Shown piece after piece: positions 45,054 through 54,046 of a DNA stretch of 64,000 nt (positions are counted from its first letter, which is position 1; each line of letters begins with the position of its first letter). Origin of the DNA: Halosimplex pelagicum. Lineage in GTDB: Archaea; Halobacteriota; Halobacteria; Halobacteriales; Haloarculaceae. The notes beneath the pieces were generated by a model. The model saw only the letters and a program-made list of their open reading frames with translations, had not been told where the DNA came from and made no database searches. The position numbers were made by a program, and so were the translations under genes. The stretch is taken from NCBI RefSeq assembly GCF_013415905.1, contig NZ_CP058909.1, positions 1,550,001 to 1,614,000 on the forward strand, read 5' to 3'.

Positions 45054-45893
45054 CGAGACCGCGTTCGATTCGAGTTGCTCGTTTAGGGGTTGTTTCTGGT
45101 TATCGTATCGTGAAACGAAGTCGTGCGAGAGTGACCGCACTCGACGGCAAGCATTGAAAGCCCTCGCCGCGCTCGCTAGCTTGCTCGACCGCAGTCGACA
45201 GCAGGTGATGAAAGCCCTCGCCGCGCTCGCTAGCTGGTGACTCGACCGCAGTCGACAGCAGGTGATGAAAGCCCTCGCCGCGCTCGCTAGCTTGCTCGAC
45301 CGCAGTCGACAGCAGGTGATGAAAGCCCTCGCCGCGCTCGCTAGCTGGTGACTCGACCGCAGTCGACAGCAGGTGATGAAAGCCCTCGCCGCGCTCGCGG
45401 TCGCTGAGCGGGATATCCGCGCTCTCGGCACCGCCCACGCGGATAGTGCCCGCTCAGGCGACTATCGGCGCGAGCGCGCCTCGCCCTTTCAGTCCACCAG
45501 GCACCGCAACCGCCCCGCACAGCAACCGCAGACGGCCACGAGCCTCCCCAGCCGATTCGCTCGTTCGTTTCACTCACTCCGTCATCCCTCGCGCGACTAT
45601 TTCGAGCGGCCCGCCACGAGGCGGGCACGCTCGACAGCACGCGCCACTGCAACCGCCGACCGCACTGCCACCCGCAACTGCAACAGCCGTCACCTGCAGA
45701 TAGCATCCGGCGCCGGAGGCGCCGGTTCGCCGTCAGAGCGAGCGCTGACGAGCCTGCGGTCGGTCGCGGTGCTCACTCCCGCAGACACCGGCTGCGCGGG
45801 AGCGGAGCGACCAACGCAGCCGGCCTTTTTTCACCCATGTTTTTGGCGGAGGGGTGGGCGCGGTTTGCCCACCCCTCCGAGAAAAAGATGGTT
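45054..45893 (+). repeat. Mosaic structured intergenic repeat, copy B (longest)
   Basis: This occupies nearly all of the 893-bp gap between the 87-aa gene and engB. It contains the 5' block (about 45054-45097, near-identical to 3676-3717); five units starting (a/t)tgaaagccctcgccgcgct; the gagcggg/cccgctc hairpin; the block cgcgcctcgccctttcagtc; the CGAGCG-CCCGCC hairpin (about 45603-45635); and the tail of three stem-loops, the middle one CCGGCTGCG...CGCAGCCGG followed by TTTTTT. Compared with copy A, the tandem part is expanded and the middle tail stem has a different sequence but the same form. No gene is supported in it. Confidence 0.88.
45154..45402 (+). repeat. Alternating 54/57-bp tandem array within repeat B
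   Basis: Units begin at 45154, 45208, 45265, 45319 and 45376, giving intervals 54, 57, 54 and 57. The long units carry gctagctggtgactcgacc, the short ones gctagcttgctcgacc, so the higher-order period is 111 bp repeated twice. All intervals are multiples of three. On the minus strand this gives an unbroken peptide repeat ASERGEGFHHLLSTAVE(SP/Q). There are no spacers, so this is not a CRISPR. Confidence 0.9.
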
Positions 45894-45894
45894 T

Positions 45895-46512
45895 CTAGAA
45901 GAACTGGAACAGATCGTCGCGCTCGGCCTCGTGGAGGTGGTGGCGGACGGCGTCGGTCATGGGTTCGATGGAGCCCCGTTTCGCGGAGATGGGGGCGATG
46001 GTGTTCTGCCACTGCTTCCAGGGGGGGTAGAGGCCGAGGCGGTCGCAGAGTTCGTCCAGCCGCTCGTCGCGGTCGTCGACCTTGTCCATCTTGTTGACGG
46101 CGACGACGACGGGCACGTCCACGTCGCGGAGGAAGTGGAACATCTCCACGTCGTAGGGGACCTCGTCGGGGCCCGAGTGGCGGTCGATGATGTCGACGGC
46201 GGCCTTGCCGTCGACGACGAGGACGGCGGCCAGGATCTTCTCGGCGTTGCCCTCGATGTAGCGGACGATGTCGGTCTTGGTCTGCTCGCGCACGTCCTCG
46301 GGGACGCCTTCCATGAAGCCGAAGCCGGGGAGGTCGGTGAGTACGAAGTCCGGGCCGGCCCAGTCGAAGTGGTTGGGCGAGCGGGTGACGCCCGGGCGCT
46401 GGCCGGTGTCGAAGGTGTGGCCGGTGAGCTCGCGCATGAGCGTCGACTTGCCGACGTTGGACCGGCCGACGAGGACGACCTCGGCGTCGCGGTCCGGGCG
46501 TGACTCGAACAT
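45895..46512 (-). CDS. engB: EngB-type GTP-binding protein
   Basis: 205 aa. G1 [21 protein letters not shown]3 [10 protein letters not shown]4 [10 protein letters not shown] and G5 PISAKRGS are all present. Related bacterial YihA/EngB proteins act in large-ribosomal-subunit assembly. Full-length. The stop lies only about 15 bases from the third stem-loop of repeat B, so the repeat tail is effectively its 3' flank. Confidence 0.9.
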   Translation of the reverse strand: MFESRPDRDAEVVLVGRSNVGKSTLMRELTGHTFDTGQRPGVTRSPNHFDWAGPDFVLTDLPGFGFMEGVPEDVREQTKTDIVRYIEGNAEKILAAVLVVDGKAAVDIIDRHSGPDEVPYDVEMFHFLRDVDVPVVVAVNKMDKVDDRDERLDELCDRLGLYPPWKQWQNTIAPISAKRGSIEPMTDAVRHHLHEAERDDLFQFF

Positions 46513-46633
46513 GGGGGCCCTACACCGGGCGGGTGGAAAAGGAGCGCGCTTGCGGCCGGGCGCCGTCGCGGCGGCCCGAGAGCGCCGTACCGATCAGCAA
46601 AACTAAACGACAGCCGTCCGGAGGGTGTGGTGT

Positions 46634-48376
46634 ATGCGCCGCCGTGAATACCTCCGTTCCGCAGTCGGCGCTGCCGGTCTCGCAGGGATCGCAGGGAGCG
46701 CCCTGACCGCTGCCGGTAGCGACGACGACGCATCGCCCTCCTCTCAGACGACCGCGACGCCGACCGCCACCGCCGGGACCCCGACGGCGAGCGGCACCGA
46801 CGCCGGCGACGGCTACGGGCCGCTGGCCAGTTTCGACGTGTCCAACGACCAGGCCGGGTTCCAGACCACCGAGGCGGTGATGGAACCGTCCGGACGGTAC
46901 GCCTTCGCCTCGCGGATCGACGGCTTCTACGTCGTCGACTGCGCCGACCCCGAGAATCCGGAAGTCATCGGGACGTACACCGGGATCACCGCGTCGGGCG
47001 GCCGCGCCATCACGGGCTTTTACGACATCAAGTACAACCAGGGCCGGCTGATGCTGGCGACTTCGCGGGCGGCCGGCTCGTTCCGCGGCATCGCCATCTA
47101 CGACGTGAGCGACCCGACGGACCCGCGGCCGATGAAGACCTACGAGACGACCTACACGATCCACAACTCCGACCTCCACGGGGAGTACGCCTACCTGACC
47201 ACCGGGCGGGAGCTCGACGTCGTCCACGTGGCTCCCGACGAGCCCGAGTCGGTCGCGCGGTGGTCCCCCGCCGAGTACGACGCGGGCTACGGGGACCTGT
47301 CCGGCAATCTGGTGAACCTCCACGACCTGTACGTTCAGGACGGGCGCGCGTACCTGGCGTACTGGGACGCGGGGGCGTGGATCCTCGACGTGAGCGACCC
47401 CGCGAACCCGTCGTACGTCGGTCACGGCGCCGAGTACACCCTGTCGGAGCTACAGGAGGTGAGCGGGGAAGAGATGATCGAGTACGCGCTCGAACCGGAG
47501 GGCAACGCCCACTACGTCCAGCCCGACGACGACGGCGACCTGCTCGCGGTCGGCGGCGAGAGCTGGAACCTCGAAGGGGGCGTCGACGACGACGAGTCCG
47601 ACGAGGAGGACCTGGGCGGCCCGAGCGGGATCATCCTCTACGACATCTCCGACGCCGCCAGCCCCGAGCGGCTGACGGAGATCGAGCCGCCCCAGCCGCC
47701 CGAGGGCGAGACCGCCCGCCGCAACGGCGGCTACTACACCACCTCGCACAACTTCGAGATCGTCGGCGACTACCTCTACTCGTCGTGGTACCGCGGCGGC
47801 GTGAAGGTCCACGACATCTCCGACCCGGCCAGTCCCGAACAGCTGGCCCACTACGAGGACGGCGACCGGGCGAGCTTCTGGACCGCGCAGGTCGGCGTGC
47901 CCGGCGACTTTTTCATCGCGACGAGCTACGTCCACCCGACCGAGCAGGGCGGCCCGGGCGCGTTCTACACGTTCCCGGACCCCTCCGACAACGCGGCGAC
48001 GGTGACGCCCTCCGGCGCCGAAGTCGACCTGCCGACGGCGACGGCCGAACCCCCCGAGACGACGGCCTCGACCGGGACCGCGACGCCGACCGATACGCCC
48101 GCGGGCTCGCCGACGGCGACCGCGACGCCGACGGACTCACCGACGCCGACCGACACAGCCACCGACTCGACGACCGCGACGAGCGGGATGGCCGGCGAGA
48201 CGGCCACGGCGACGGCTGGCGGGGCCGCGGACGCCACCGACACGGCGACGGACGGGCCGACCGGCGGGGCCACCGACACCACCAGCGGCGACGGCCCGGG
48301 CCTGGGCGTGTTGTCCGGGCTGGCGGCCCTGGGCATCGGCGCCTGGCGGCTCGGCGACCGCGACGACGACGCGTGA
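46634..48376 (+). CDS. LVIVD-repeat cell-surface protein with PGF-CTERM-like tail
   Basis: 580 aa from ATG 46634. The Tat-like signal MRRREYLRSAVGAAGLAGIA is followed by a Thr-rich spacer and a propeller-like body with repeated GIAIYDVSDPTDPRPMKTYE, WILDVSDPANPSYVGHGAEY and VKVHDISDPASPEQLAHYED units, the LVIVD type. A long Thr/Ala/Pro stretch (likely O-glycosylated) ends in GDGPGLGVLSGLAALGIGAW and acidic DRDDDA, the layout of PGF-CTERM anchors cut by archaeosortase A, but with PGL instead of PGF. Similar to the next gene. Ligand unknown. Confidence 0.82.
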   Translation: MRRREYLRSAVGAAGLAGIAGSALTAAGSDDDASPSSQTTATPTATAGTPTASGTDAGDGYGPLASFDVSNDQAGFQTTEAVMEPSGRYAFASRIDGFYVVDCADPENPEVIGTYTGITASGGRAITGFYDIKYNQGRLMLATSRAAGSFRGIAIYDVSDPTDPRPMKTYETTYTIHNSDLHGEYAYLTTGRELDVVHVAPDEPESVARWSPAEYDAGYGDLSGNLVNLHDLYVQDGRAYLAYWDAGAWILDVSDPANPSYVGHGAEYTLSELQEVSGEEMIEYALEPEGNAHYVQPDDDGDLLAVGGESWNLEGGVDDDESDEEDLGGPSGIILYDISDAASPERLTEIEPPQPPEGETARRNGGYYTTSHNFEIVGDYLYSSWYRGGVKVHDISDPASPEQLAHYEDGDRASFWTAQVGVPGDFFIATSYVHPTEQGGPGAFYTFPDPSDNAATVTPSGAEVDLPTATAEPPETTASTGTATPTDTPAGSPTATATPTDSPTPTDTATDSTTATSGMAGETATATAGGAADATDTATDGPTGGATDTTSGDGPGLGVLSGLAALGIGAWRLGDRDDDA

Positions 48377-48435
48377 GCGCGTCGGTCCCGCTACCCACCG
48401 GGAAACTGATACCCGTCGACCGCTAGACCGGGGAC

Positions 48436-50091
48436 GTGCATCGACGCCAGTTCCTCCGGGCGGTCGCGGGGACCGCCGGCCTCTCGACCGTCGCCGCCCT
48501 GACGGCCCGCGAAGGCGACGCTCGCCCTTCGGCGTCGCGAGCGAGCGCCGCCGGGGACGCGACCACCGCGAGCGCCGACCCGACCGCGACGCCGTCCGGG
48601 ACGCCGACGCCCACTCCCACGGAAGCGGTCGCGACGCCTACCTCCGGTTACGAACCGCTCGGCAGCGTCGCGGTCGAGGGCGCGAGCGAGACGGTGCTGA
48701 CCCCCGACGGCGAGACGGCGTTCGTCGCGGTGGGCGACGGCTTCGCCGTCCTCGACCTGCGCGACCCTTCGAACCCGTCCGTCGTCGCGAGCGAGCGGCG
48801 GATCTCGCCGCCGGGGACGACCCAGACCGTGGGCGGCGTCCGGGACGTGAAGTACGACGACGGCCGCCTGCTCGTCGCCGGTCCCGCGGGCTACGACCCC
48901 GATAGTTTCTACGGTATCGCGCTGTTCGACGTGAGCGACCCGGCCGACCCCGCATTCTTGCGGGCCTACGAGACGGCCTACCCGGTCCACAACTGCGACC
49001 TCGCCGGCGAGCACGCCTACCTCACCCGGAGCGACCGCGAGGCCAACCCGCTGCTCGTCGTGGACGTGGGCCGCGCGGAGCCCCGCGAGGTCGCCCGCTG
49101 GTCGGTGCTGGACCGCGATCCGGTCTGGGGATCGGTCCCCGTGCAGTTGCGGACGCTCCACGACGTGTTCGTCCGCGACGGCTTCGCCTACCTCGCCTAC
49201 TGGGACGCCGGGACGTGGGTCCTCGACGTGTCCGACCCCGCCGACCCAGAGTATGTCACGGACGTGCGCGAGCGCGACCCCGAGACGCTGGCCGAACTCG
49301 ACGGGCTGGCGGTCGCCCGCGAGCGCTCCGAACCGCCGGGCAACGACCACTACGCCGCGACCGACCCGGACAGTTCGCTGCTCGCGGTCGGCAAGGAGAG
49401 CTGGAACTCCAACTTCGGGAAGGAGGGCACCACGCCGGGCCCCGACGACCCCGGCGGTCCGAGCGGGATCGCCATCTACGACATCCCCGACCCTCGATCG
49501 CCGGAGCACCTGTCGACCATCGACCCGCCGCCGACGGCCGACTCCAACATCAACGGCGTCCGGACGACCGCGCACAACTTCGAACTGGCCGCCGGCCACT
49601 GCTACTCGTCGTGGTACCGCGGTGGCGTCGCCGTCCACGACCTGTCGGACCCGGCCGACCCCGAACGGGTGCGGTACTTCCGGCGGTCGTCGACGACGAG
49701 TTTCTGGACGGCCCAGCTCGCGGCGCCCGGCGGGGCGGTCGTCGCCACCAGCTACGCGGATCCCTCGGACCGGGACGCGCCCGCGAGGGTCTACACGTTC
49801 CCCGACGTGGATCGGGCGACGCCGACCCCGACTCCCGGGCCGACCGACGCGACCACCGTCCCGACCGGGTCGGGCGGGCAGTCACCGACGGCGGACGGCG
49901 ACGGTGGCGGGAGCGGCAACACTGGCGGGACCGACGGCGGTGACGGGTCCGGCAGCGACACCGACGCGACCGAACCGGCGGGCGCGACCGCGGGGGACGG
50001 CCCGGGGTTCGGTCCCGCCGCGGCACTGGCGGGGCTGGGCATCGGCGCGTGGCGACTGCTAGACGGGAGCGCGGAGGAGAGCGAGGAGTAG
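48436..50091 (+). CDS. LVIVD-repeat cell-surface protein with PGF-CTERM anchor, paralogue
   Basis: 551 aa. Tat-like signal MHRRQFLRAVAGTAGLSTVA, Thr/Pro spacer, and LVIVD-type units with GIALFDVSDPADPAFLRAYE, WVLDVSDPADPEYVTDVRER and VAVHDLSDPADPERVRYFRR. The Ser/Thr/Gly-rich neck ends in GDGPGFGPAAALAGLGIGAW, a true PGF-CTERM sorting signal. It lies 59 bases after its paralogue in the same direction, so they are probably a tandem duplication. It converges on fau-1 with a 4-base gap. The first ATG-equivalent is a GTG. Confidence 0.85.
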   Translation: MHRRQFLRAVAGTAGLSTVAALTAREGDARPSASRASAAGDATTASADPTATPSGTPTPTPTEAVATPTSGYEPLGSVAVEGASETVLTPDGETAFVAVGDGFAVLDLRDPSNPSVVASERRISPPGTTQTVGGVRDVKYDDGRLLVAGPAGYDPDSFYGIALFDVSDPADPAFLRAYETAYPVHNCDLAGEHAYLTRSDREANPLLVVDVGRAEPREVARWSVLDRDPVWGSVPVQLRTLHDVFVRDGFAYLAYWDAGTWVLDVSDPADPEYVTDVRERDPETLAELDGLAVARERSEPPGNDHYAATDPDSSLLAVGKESWNSNFGKEGTTPGPDDPGGPSGIAIYDIPDPRSPEHLSTIDPPPTADSNINGVRTTAHNFELAAGHCYSSWYRGGVAVHDLSDPADPERVRYFRRSSTTSFWTAQLAAPGGAVVATSYADPSDRDAPARVYTFPDVDRATPTPTPGPTDATTVPTGSGGQSPTADGDGGGSGNTGGTDGGDGSGSDTDATEPAGATAGDGPGFGPAAALAGLGIGAWRLLDGSAEESEE

Positions 50092-50095
50092 CCGG

Positions 50096-51625
50096 TCAGA
50101 GCGCGTTCTCGACCGCACCGGCGACGCTCCGGGCCTTCTCCGCGAGGGCTTCGGGGACGTGGCCGGCCGCGACGGCGGCGTCGAGTTCGTCGTCGTCGAC
50201 CCGTTCGACGCGACCGTCGGCGTGTTTGACCACGTCGACGTGGAGGTCGACGTAGCGGACGGCCGACGGGAACACCTCGACCGGCGTGCAGATATTGACG
50301 TACGTCCCGCGCTTCTCGCCGTCGTCGCCGCGGTAGACGGTGGGGTACCACCACTTGCCCTCGGTGAGTTTCGTGACGGCCACGTCGCCGGCCTGCTGGT
50401 CGACGCCCAGCGCGTCGTAGGTGCCGCGGCCGGACATCTCCCGCTCGACGACGACGGTGCCGTCCGCGTCCCGGCGGGTCACCTCGCCGCTGCCCAGCGA
50501 GAACATGCGGCCGTCGGGCTTGCCGTGGTCGATGCGGACGCTATCGCCCTCCATCGGGCCGAACTGCCGCGTCACGGCGTCGAACGGGAAGTCCGTCTCG
50601 CCGCCGGTCCCGGCGTCGGGGCAGACCGCCTCGACGAAGTCGACGGCGGCGCTCGCGCCGTTGGTCGCCGCCTTCGTGCGGTGGTGACCGGGCATCGTCG
50701 CCGTCACGTCGCGGCGGCGGTCGTCGAGGCCGAACCGCGACTCGCGGCCGAACCAGAGCCAGACCGTCGCCTCGCCGGCCCAGTAGCAGCCCGGCGCGGC
50801 CTCGTCGGGGGCGGCCGCGTCGTCGAACGCCGAATCGAGCGCCGCCGCCCGCTCGGTGACCGCTTCGAGCGCGTCGCCGAGCGCGTCGAGGTCGGCGTCG
50901 TCGGCCGCGCGGTCCCAGTCGATCCCCCAGCCTTCGGGCGGGTCGACGGGGAGCAGGTCGGCGAGTTCCGGCCCGTTGCCGCCCGGCGACGAGCCGCGGA
51001 CGAGCGTCGCCAGCCCGGCCTGGACGCGGACGGTCGCGTCGAGGACCGGTCGGCCCGACCCCCACGGCGCGGCCGGTTCTTTCACCTGGACGCGCAAGCG
51101 ATCCCCCTCCTCGACGTGGGCCGCCGTCTTCGAATAGGGGAGAAAGCCCTCCGGGTCGGTCCCGGCGACCGGCGGGAGCGTCTCGTCGGTGTCGTCACCC
51201 TCGCCGTTCCCGGGACCGGGGGCCTCGGCGGCCCCGTCGCCGAGTTTCACGACCGCGCCGCTGCCGAGCGTCTCGGTCACCTCGCCGGCGTAGACGGCGC
51301 CCCGCGGCGTCGGGTCGCGCCAGGCCAGCGCGTCCGTTCCGACCCCGCGAGCCGCGTCGAGCGCCGCCGCGACGGCATCCCTCTCGCCGACGATCCCGAC
51401 CCCTTGCCGGTCGTCGGTCGTCGAGACCGCGGCGCCGGCGGGGGCGACCGCGAACTCGTCGTCGAAGCGGTCGCGGATCGGCGGCGACGCCTGGACGACC
51501 GACAGCCCGCGGTCCTCGAACAGCCGCGTCAGCGCCGTCGTGTAGATGCCGCGGACCCGGACGGTCGGCGCGGTGCCGGCGTCTCCGTCACCGTCGGCGT
51601 CCGGCCCCTCGTCCTCGCCGCTCAT
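50096..51625 (-). CDS. FAU-1 family RNA-binding protein / ribonuclease
   Basis: 509 aa from ATG 51623-51625. An N-terminal RNA-binding region (VRVRGIYTTALTRLFEDRGL) includes an S1-like segment (GAVYAGEVTETLGSGAVVKL). A DUF402-like C-terminal domain includes KWWYPTVYRGDDGEKRGTYV and VRYVDLHVDVVKHADG. Archaeal FAU-1 binds AU-rich RNA and has been linked to pre-5S rRNA processing. Its ATG overlaps the stop of the 124-aa gene upstream (ATGA). Acidic inserts are haloarchaeal additions. Confidence 0.85.
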   Translation of the reverse strand: MSGEDEGPDADGDGDAGTAPTVRVRGIYTTALTRLFEDRGLSVVQASPPIRDRFDDEFAVAPAGAAVSTTDDRQGVGIVGERDAVAAALDAARGVGTDALAWRDPTPRGAVYAGEVTETLGSGAVVKLGDGAAEAPGPGNGEGDDTDETLPPVAGTDPEGFLPYSKTAAHVEEGDRLRVQVKEPAAPWGSGRPVLDATVRVQAGLATLVRGSSPGGNGPELADLLPVDPPEGWGIDWDRAADDADLDALGDALEAVTERAAALDSAFDDAAAPDEAAPGCYWAGEATVWLWFGRESRFGLDDRRRDVTATMPGHHRTKAATNGASAAVDFVEAVCPDAGTGGETDFPFDAVTRQFGPMEGDSVRIDHGKPDGRMFSLGSGEVTRRDADGTVVVEREMSGRGTYDALGVDQQAGDVAVTKLTEGKWWYPTVYRGDDGEKRGTYVNICTPVEVFPSAVRYVDLHVDVVKHADGRVERVDDDELDAAVAAGHVPEALAEKARSVAGAVENAL

Positions 51626-51996
51626 AGCGCGTCGCGGTCGGCGGCGAAGCGGACCCGGTCGTTCACCGTCGGCCCGAGCGACAACTCGACTACGTCGTCG
51701 GAGAGGACCCGACCGCCTTCGACGGGCACGCCCCACGAGTCGAACCGCAGGTACCCGCGGATGTCGTCGGCGTGAGTGAAGAGATCGAGGTAGTCGACGG
51801 CGTGTTCGGGGAACTGTTCGGCGGAGTGGGCCTGGTCCATGTCGGAGTACACCGTCTCGATATCGGCGAAGAACGATTCGAGGTCGGCGGCGGCCTCGGT
51901 GGTCGCCGCGACGACGCGCTCGGAGGCGGCCCGGATCTCCTCGGTCGAGAGACCGGCCTCGCGGAGCGCCGCCTGCGTCCGCTGGTCGAAGTGCAT
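51622..51996 (-). CDS. Conserved haloarchaeal protein coupled to FAU-1
   Basis: 124 aa (MHFDQRTQAALREAGLSTEE). A short helical front with ASERVVAATTEAAADLESFF leads to a DIETVYSDMDQAHSAEQFPE segment and a beta-rich end FDSWGVPVEGGRVLSDDVVE. No known domain. The stop overlaps the FAU-1 ATG by 4 bases (ATGA), so the pair is translated together. It may serve in RNA processing, an inference from position only. Confidence 0.68.
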   Translation of the reverse strand: MHFDQRTQAALREAGLSTEEIRAASERVVAATTEAAADLESFFADIETVYSDMDQAHSAEQFPEHAVDYLDLFTHADDIRGYLRFDSWGVPVEGGRVLSDDVVELSLGPTVNDRVRFAADRDAL

Positions 51997-52103
51997 ACCC
52001 GCGGGTTCGCGGGCGGGACTTGAAAACGTCGCGGTCACGGCTCGCGACGGCGGTTCGCAGCCGTCGTCGGTGTCGGCCGTGGGTCTGTTCGGCGCGTCGC
52101 CGC

Positions 52104-52262
52104 TCAGATCGTCGCGCGGAGGACGAGCACGAGGAAGCCGAACATGGCCCCGAAGGCGATGACCGTCTTCGGGTCGATGCGGATGGCGTTGCGGTCCTCG
52201 GCGTCGAAGTACCGGACCAGGCCCGCGCTGGACATCAGTCCGCCGCCGTCGTTGCTGCTCAT
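52104..52262 (-). CDS. secG: Preprotein translocase subunit Sec61-beta (SecG)
   Basis: 52 aa: [20 protein letters not shown] then [20 protein letters not shown] and a single hydrophobic tail [12 protein letters not shown]. This is the archaeal Sec61-beta pattern, GLMSSAGL(V/I)RYF(D/E)AE...I, with a C-terminal transmembrane anchor. It joins SecY and SecE in the protein-conducting channel. Minus-strand TATA-like ggcttacg near 52290 is about 28 bases upstream. Confidence 0.93.
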   Translation of the reverse strand: MSSNDGGGLMSSAGLVRYFDAEDRNAIRIDPKTVIAFGAMFGFLVLVLRATI

Positions 52263-52448
52263 ATCTCACTCTCCCGCTCCCGTCCGCGTAAGCCTTTCGT
52301 CCTGACCCCGACGCCCCGGCCGCCCGCACCGAAAGTGCGCGGGCCGGCGGCGGGGCCACCGAAGCTGTCACTCGCGCGACCGTCGAGGCCGCCGATCGGC
52401 GGTAGTGGAAACCCTTATCTCTCCGGATTCGCAACTTTCGATGAATCC

Positions 52449-52715
52449 ATGACAGTCACGCTCAAGGACTTTTACGCCGACTGGTGTGGCCCCTGCAAGA
52501 CCCAGGACCCGATCCTGGACGACCTCGAAGACGAGTACGGCGAGGTGCAGTTCGAGAAGATCAACGTCGACGAGCAGCAGGACGTGGCCAACGAGTACCA
52601 CGTCCGCTCGCTGCCGACCCTCATCGTCGAGAACGACGACGGTATCGTCGAGCGGTTCGTCGGCGTCACCCAGGCCGACGACATCGAAGACGCGCTCAAC
52701 CAGGCCTCCGCGTAA
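52449..52715 (+). CDS. Thioredoxin family protein
   Basis: 88 aa (MTVTLKDFYADWCGPCKTQD). Active-site WCGPC at residues 12-16, cis-Pro in VRSLPTLIVENDDG. It lacks the first beta-alpha unit of full thioredoxins, a short form common in haloarchaea. A TATA-like ttatct near 52412 fits a short leader. Electron donor (thioredoxin reductase or gamma-glutamylcysteine system) not encoded here. Divergent from secG. Confidence 0.9.
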   Translation: MTVTLKDFYADWCGPCKTQDPILDDLEDEYGEVQFEKINVDEQQDVANEYHVRSLPTLIVENDDGIVERFVGVTQADDIEDALNQASA

Positions 52716-52842
52716 ACTCGCCGTTCCCGATCTCCGCTTCTCGAACGCTCCGAGCGACAGCGATAGCGACGCGGCCGTCGTCGGTCGCCGTCTCGATTTT
52801 GGAAACGATAACGGATTTCTGACTCTATGACGGACGGTGGTC

Positions 52843-53259
52843 ATGGTCACGCTCGGACTCGTCGTCGCGGAGTTCTACGAGGAACTCGCGGCGGAGATGG
52901 CGGAACAGGCACGGACGAACGCCGATCGTCGCGACGCCACGGTCGCCGAACGGGTGGCCGTTCCCGGCGTCTACGACGCGCCGCTGGCGGCCGACCGCCT
53001 CGCCCGCCGAGACGATATCGACGCCGTCGTCGCCCTGGGCGTCGTGATAACCGGCGACACCGACCACGACCGAGTGGTCACGCACGCGGCCGCCCGGCAG
53101 TTGAGCGCCGTGAGCGTCGACCGCGACACGCCGGTCACGTTCGGCGTGCAGGGGCCGAACATGAGCGCGGCGGAGGCACGGGAACGCATCGAGAAGGGCG
53201 CCCGAGCGGTCGACGCGGCCGTCGATCTGGTCGAATCGCTTCCGGCGACGACCGGCTGA
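52843..53259 (+). CDS. ribH: 6,7-dimethyl-8-ribityllumazine synthase
   Basis: 138 aa from ATG 52843 (MVTLGLVVAEFYEELAAEMA). Family segments VPGVYDAPLAADRLARRDDI, VVALGVVITGDTDHDRVVTH and VTFGVQGPNMSAAEARERI are present. RibH joins 3,4-dihydroxy-2-butanone-4-phosphate with the pyrimidine intermediate in riboflavin and then FAD/F420-type coenzyme supply. A GTG two codons earlier is possible. It converges on the F420 reductase gene. Confidence 0.88.
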   Translation: MVTLGLVVAEFYEELAAEMAEQARTNADRRDATVAERVAVPGVYDAPLAADRLARRDDIDAVVALGVVITGDTDHDRVVTHAAARQLSAVSVDRDTPVTFGVQGPNMSAAEARERIEKGARAVDAAVDLVESLPATTG

Positions 53260-53274
53260 GAAACCGCTCCGCCG

Positions 53275-53943
53275 TCAGTGAAACTTCACGCCCACGTCGT
53301 GCATCCCCTCGTTGTTCATCGCGATGTTGATGAGCAGGGGAGTCAGGCCCTCGACTTCGGCGGCGTTGGCGATGCCGCCCGCGGAGACCGCGCGCAGCCC
53401 CTCGACACCCTCGGCCAGCGCCGAGACGGTGTCGACGGCGTCCTCGTCGTCGCCGACGACGAGCGTGTCCACGTCCAGGTCGGCGTCGAGGTTCGCGAGG
53501 CGGTCGGCGGCGAGGTTGTGGAACGCGCCGACGACGGCCACCTCGTCCGGTGCCGCGCCCGCGGCCAGCGCGGTGACGCTGCCCGCACCGGGCTTGTTGT
53601 AGTGCATGCCGTCCTCGTCGCGTTTCATGCCCACGGCGGGGGAGACGAGTACGTCGCCGTCGTCGAGTTCGTCGGCGACGGCTTCGACCGTGTCGGTGAG
53701 GTGGTAGGCGGGGACCGCGGCGACGACCACGTCTGCGCGGGCGGCGGCCTCGGCGTTCTCGGCGCCCGCGATGTCGCTCTCGACGCCGCGGCTGTCGAGT
53801 TCGGTCGCGTACTCCTCGGCCTTGTTCTCGGCGCGCTCGGCGTCGCGGGAGCCGACGATCACGGTGTGGGTGGTGTGGTACGCCCACCGCAGCGCCAGTC
53901 CCTCGCCGATGTCGCCGGTCCCGCCCAGCAGTGCGATGTCCAT
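53275..53943 (-). CDS. npdG: NADPH-dependent F420 reductase
   Basis: 222 aa (MDIALLGGTGDIGEGLALRW). NADP Rossmann motif GGTGDIGEGLALRWA, then TVIVGSRDAERAENKAEEYA and NKPGAGSVTALAAGAAPDEV. NpdG/Fno moves hydride between reduced F420 and NADP+. Full length. It sits opposite ribH, whose product leads to the deazaflavin-related flavin pool; the pairing suggests a cofactor theme. Confidence 0.88.
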   Translation of the reverse strand: MDIALLGGTGDIGEGLALRWAYHTTHTVIVGSRDAERAENKAEEYATELDSRGVESDIAGAENAEAAARADVVVAAVPAYHLTDTVEAVADELDDGDVLVSPAVGMKRDEDGMHYNKPGAGSVTALAAGAAPDEVAVVGAFHNLAADRLANLDADLDVDTLVVGDDEDAVDTVSALAEGVEGLRAVSAGGIANAAEVEGLTPLLINIAMNNEGMHDVGVKFH

Positions 53944-54046
53944 ACCGGGGCGTAGGCCGAGATCAGGATAAGGGTTAGCGATTCGGCGAACGGGTTGACT
54001 GCGGGTCGCCGGACCGGCGGACTACCTGTCGGCGGACCGGCGACCC

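Noticed and set aside
45154-45402. Possible CRISPR array
   Set aside because: Units are contiguous with no variable spacers, repeats are 54/57 bp and no cas genes are near. It is a simple tandem array inside a larger repeat.
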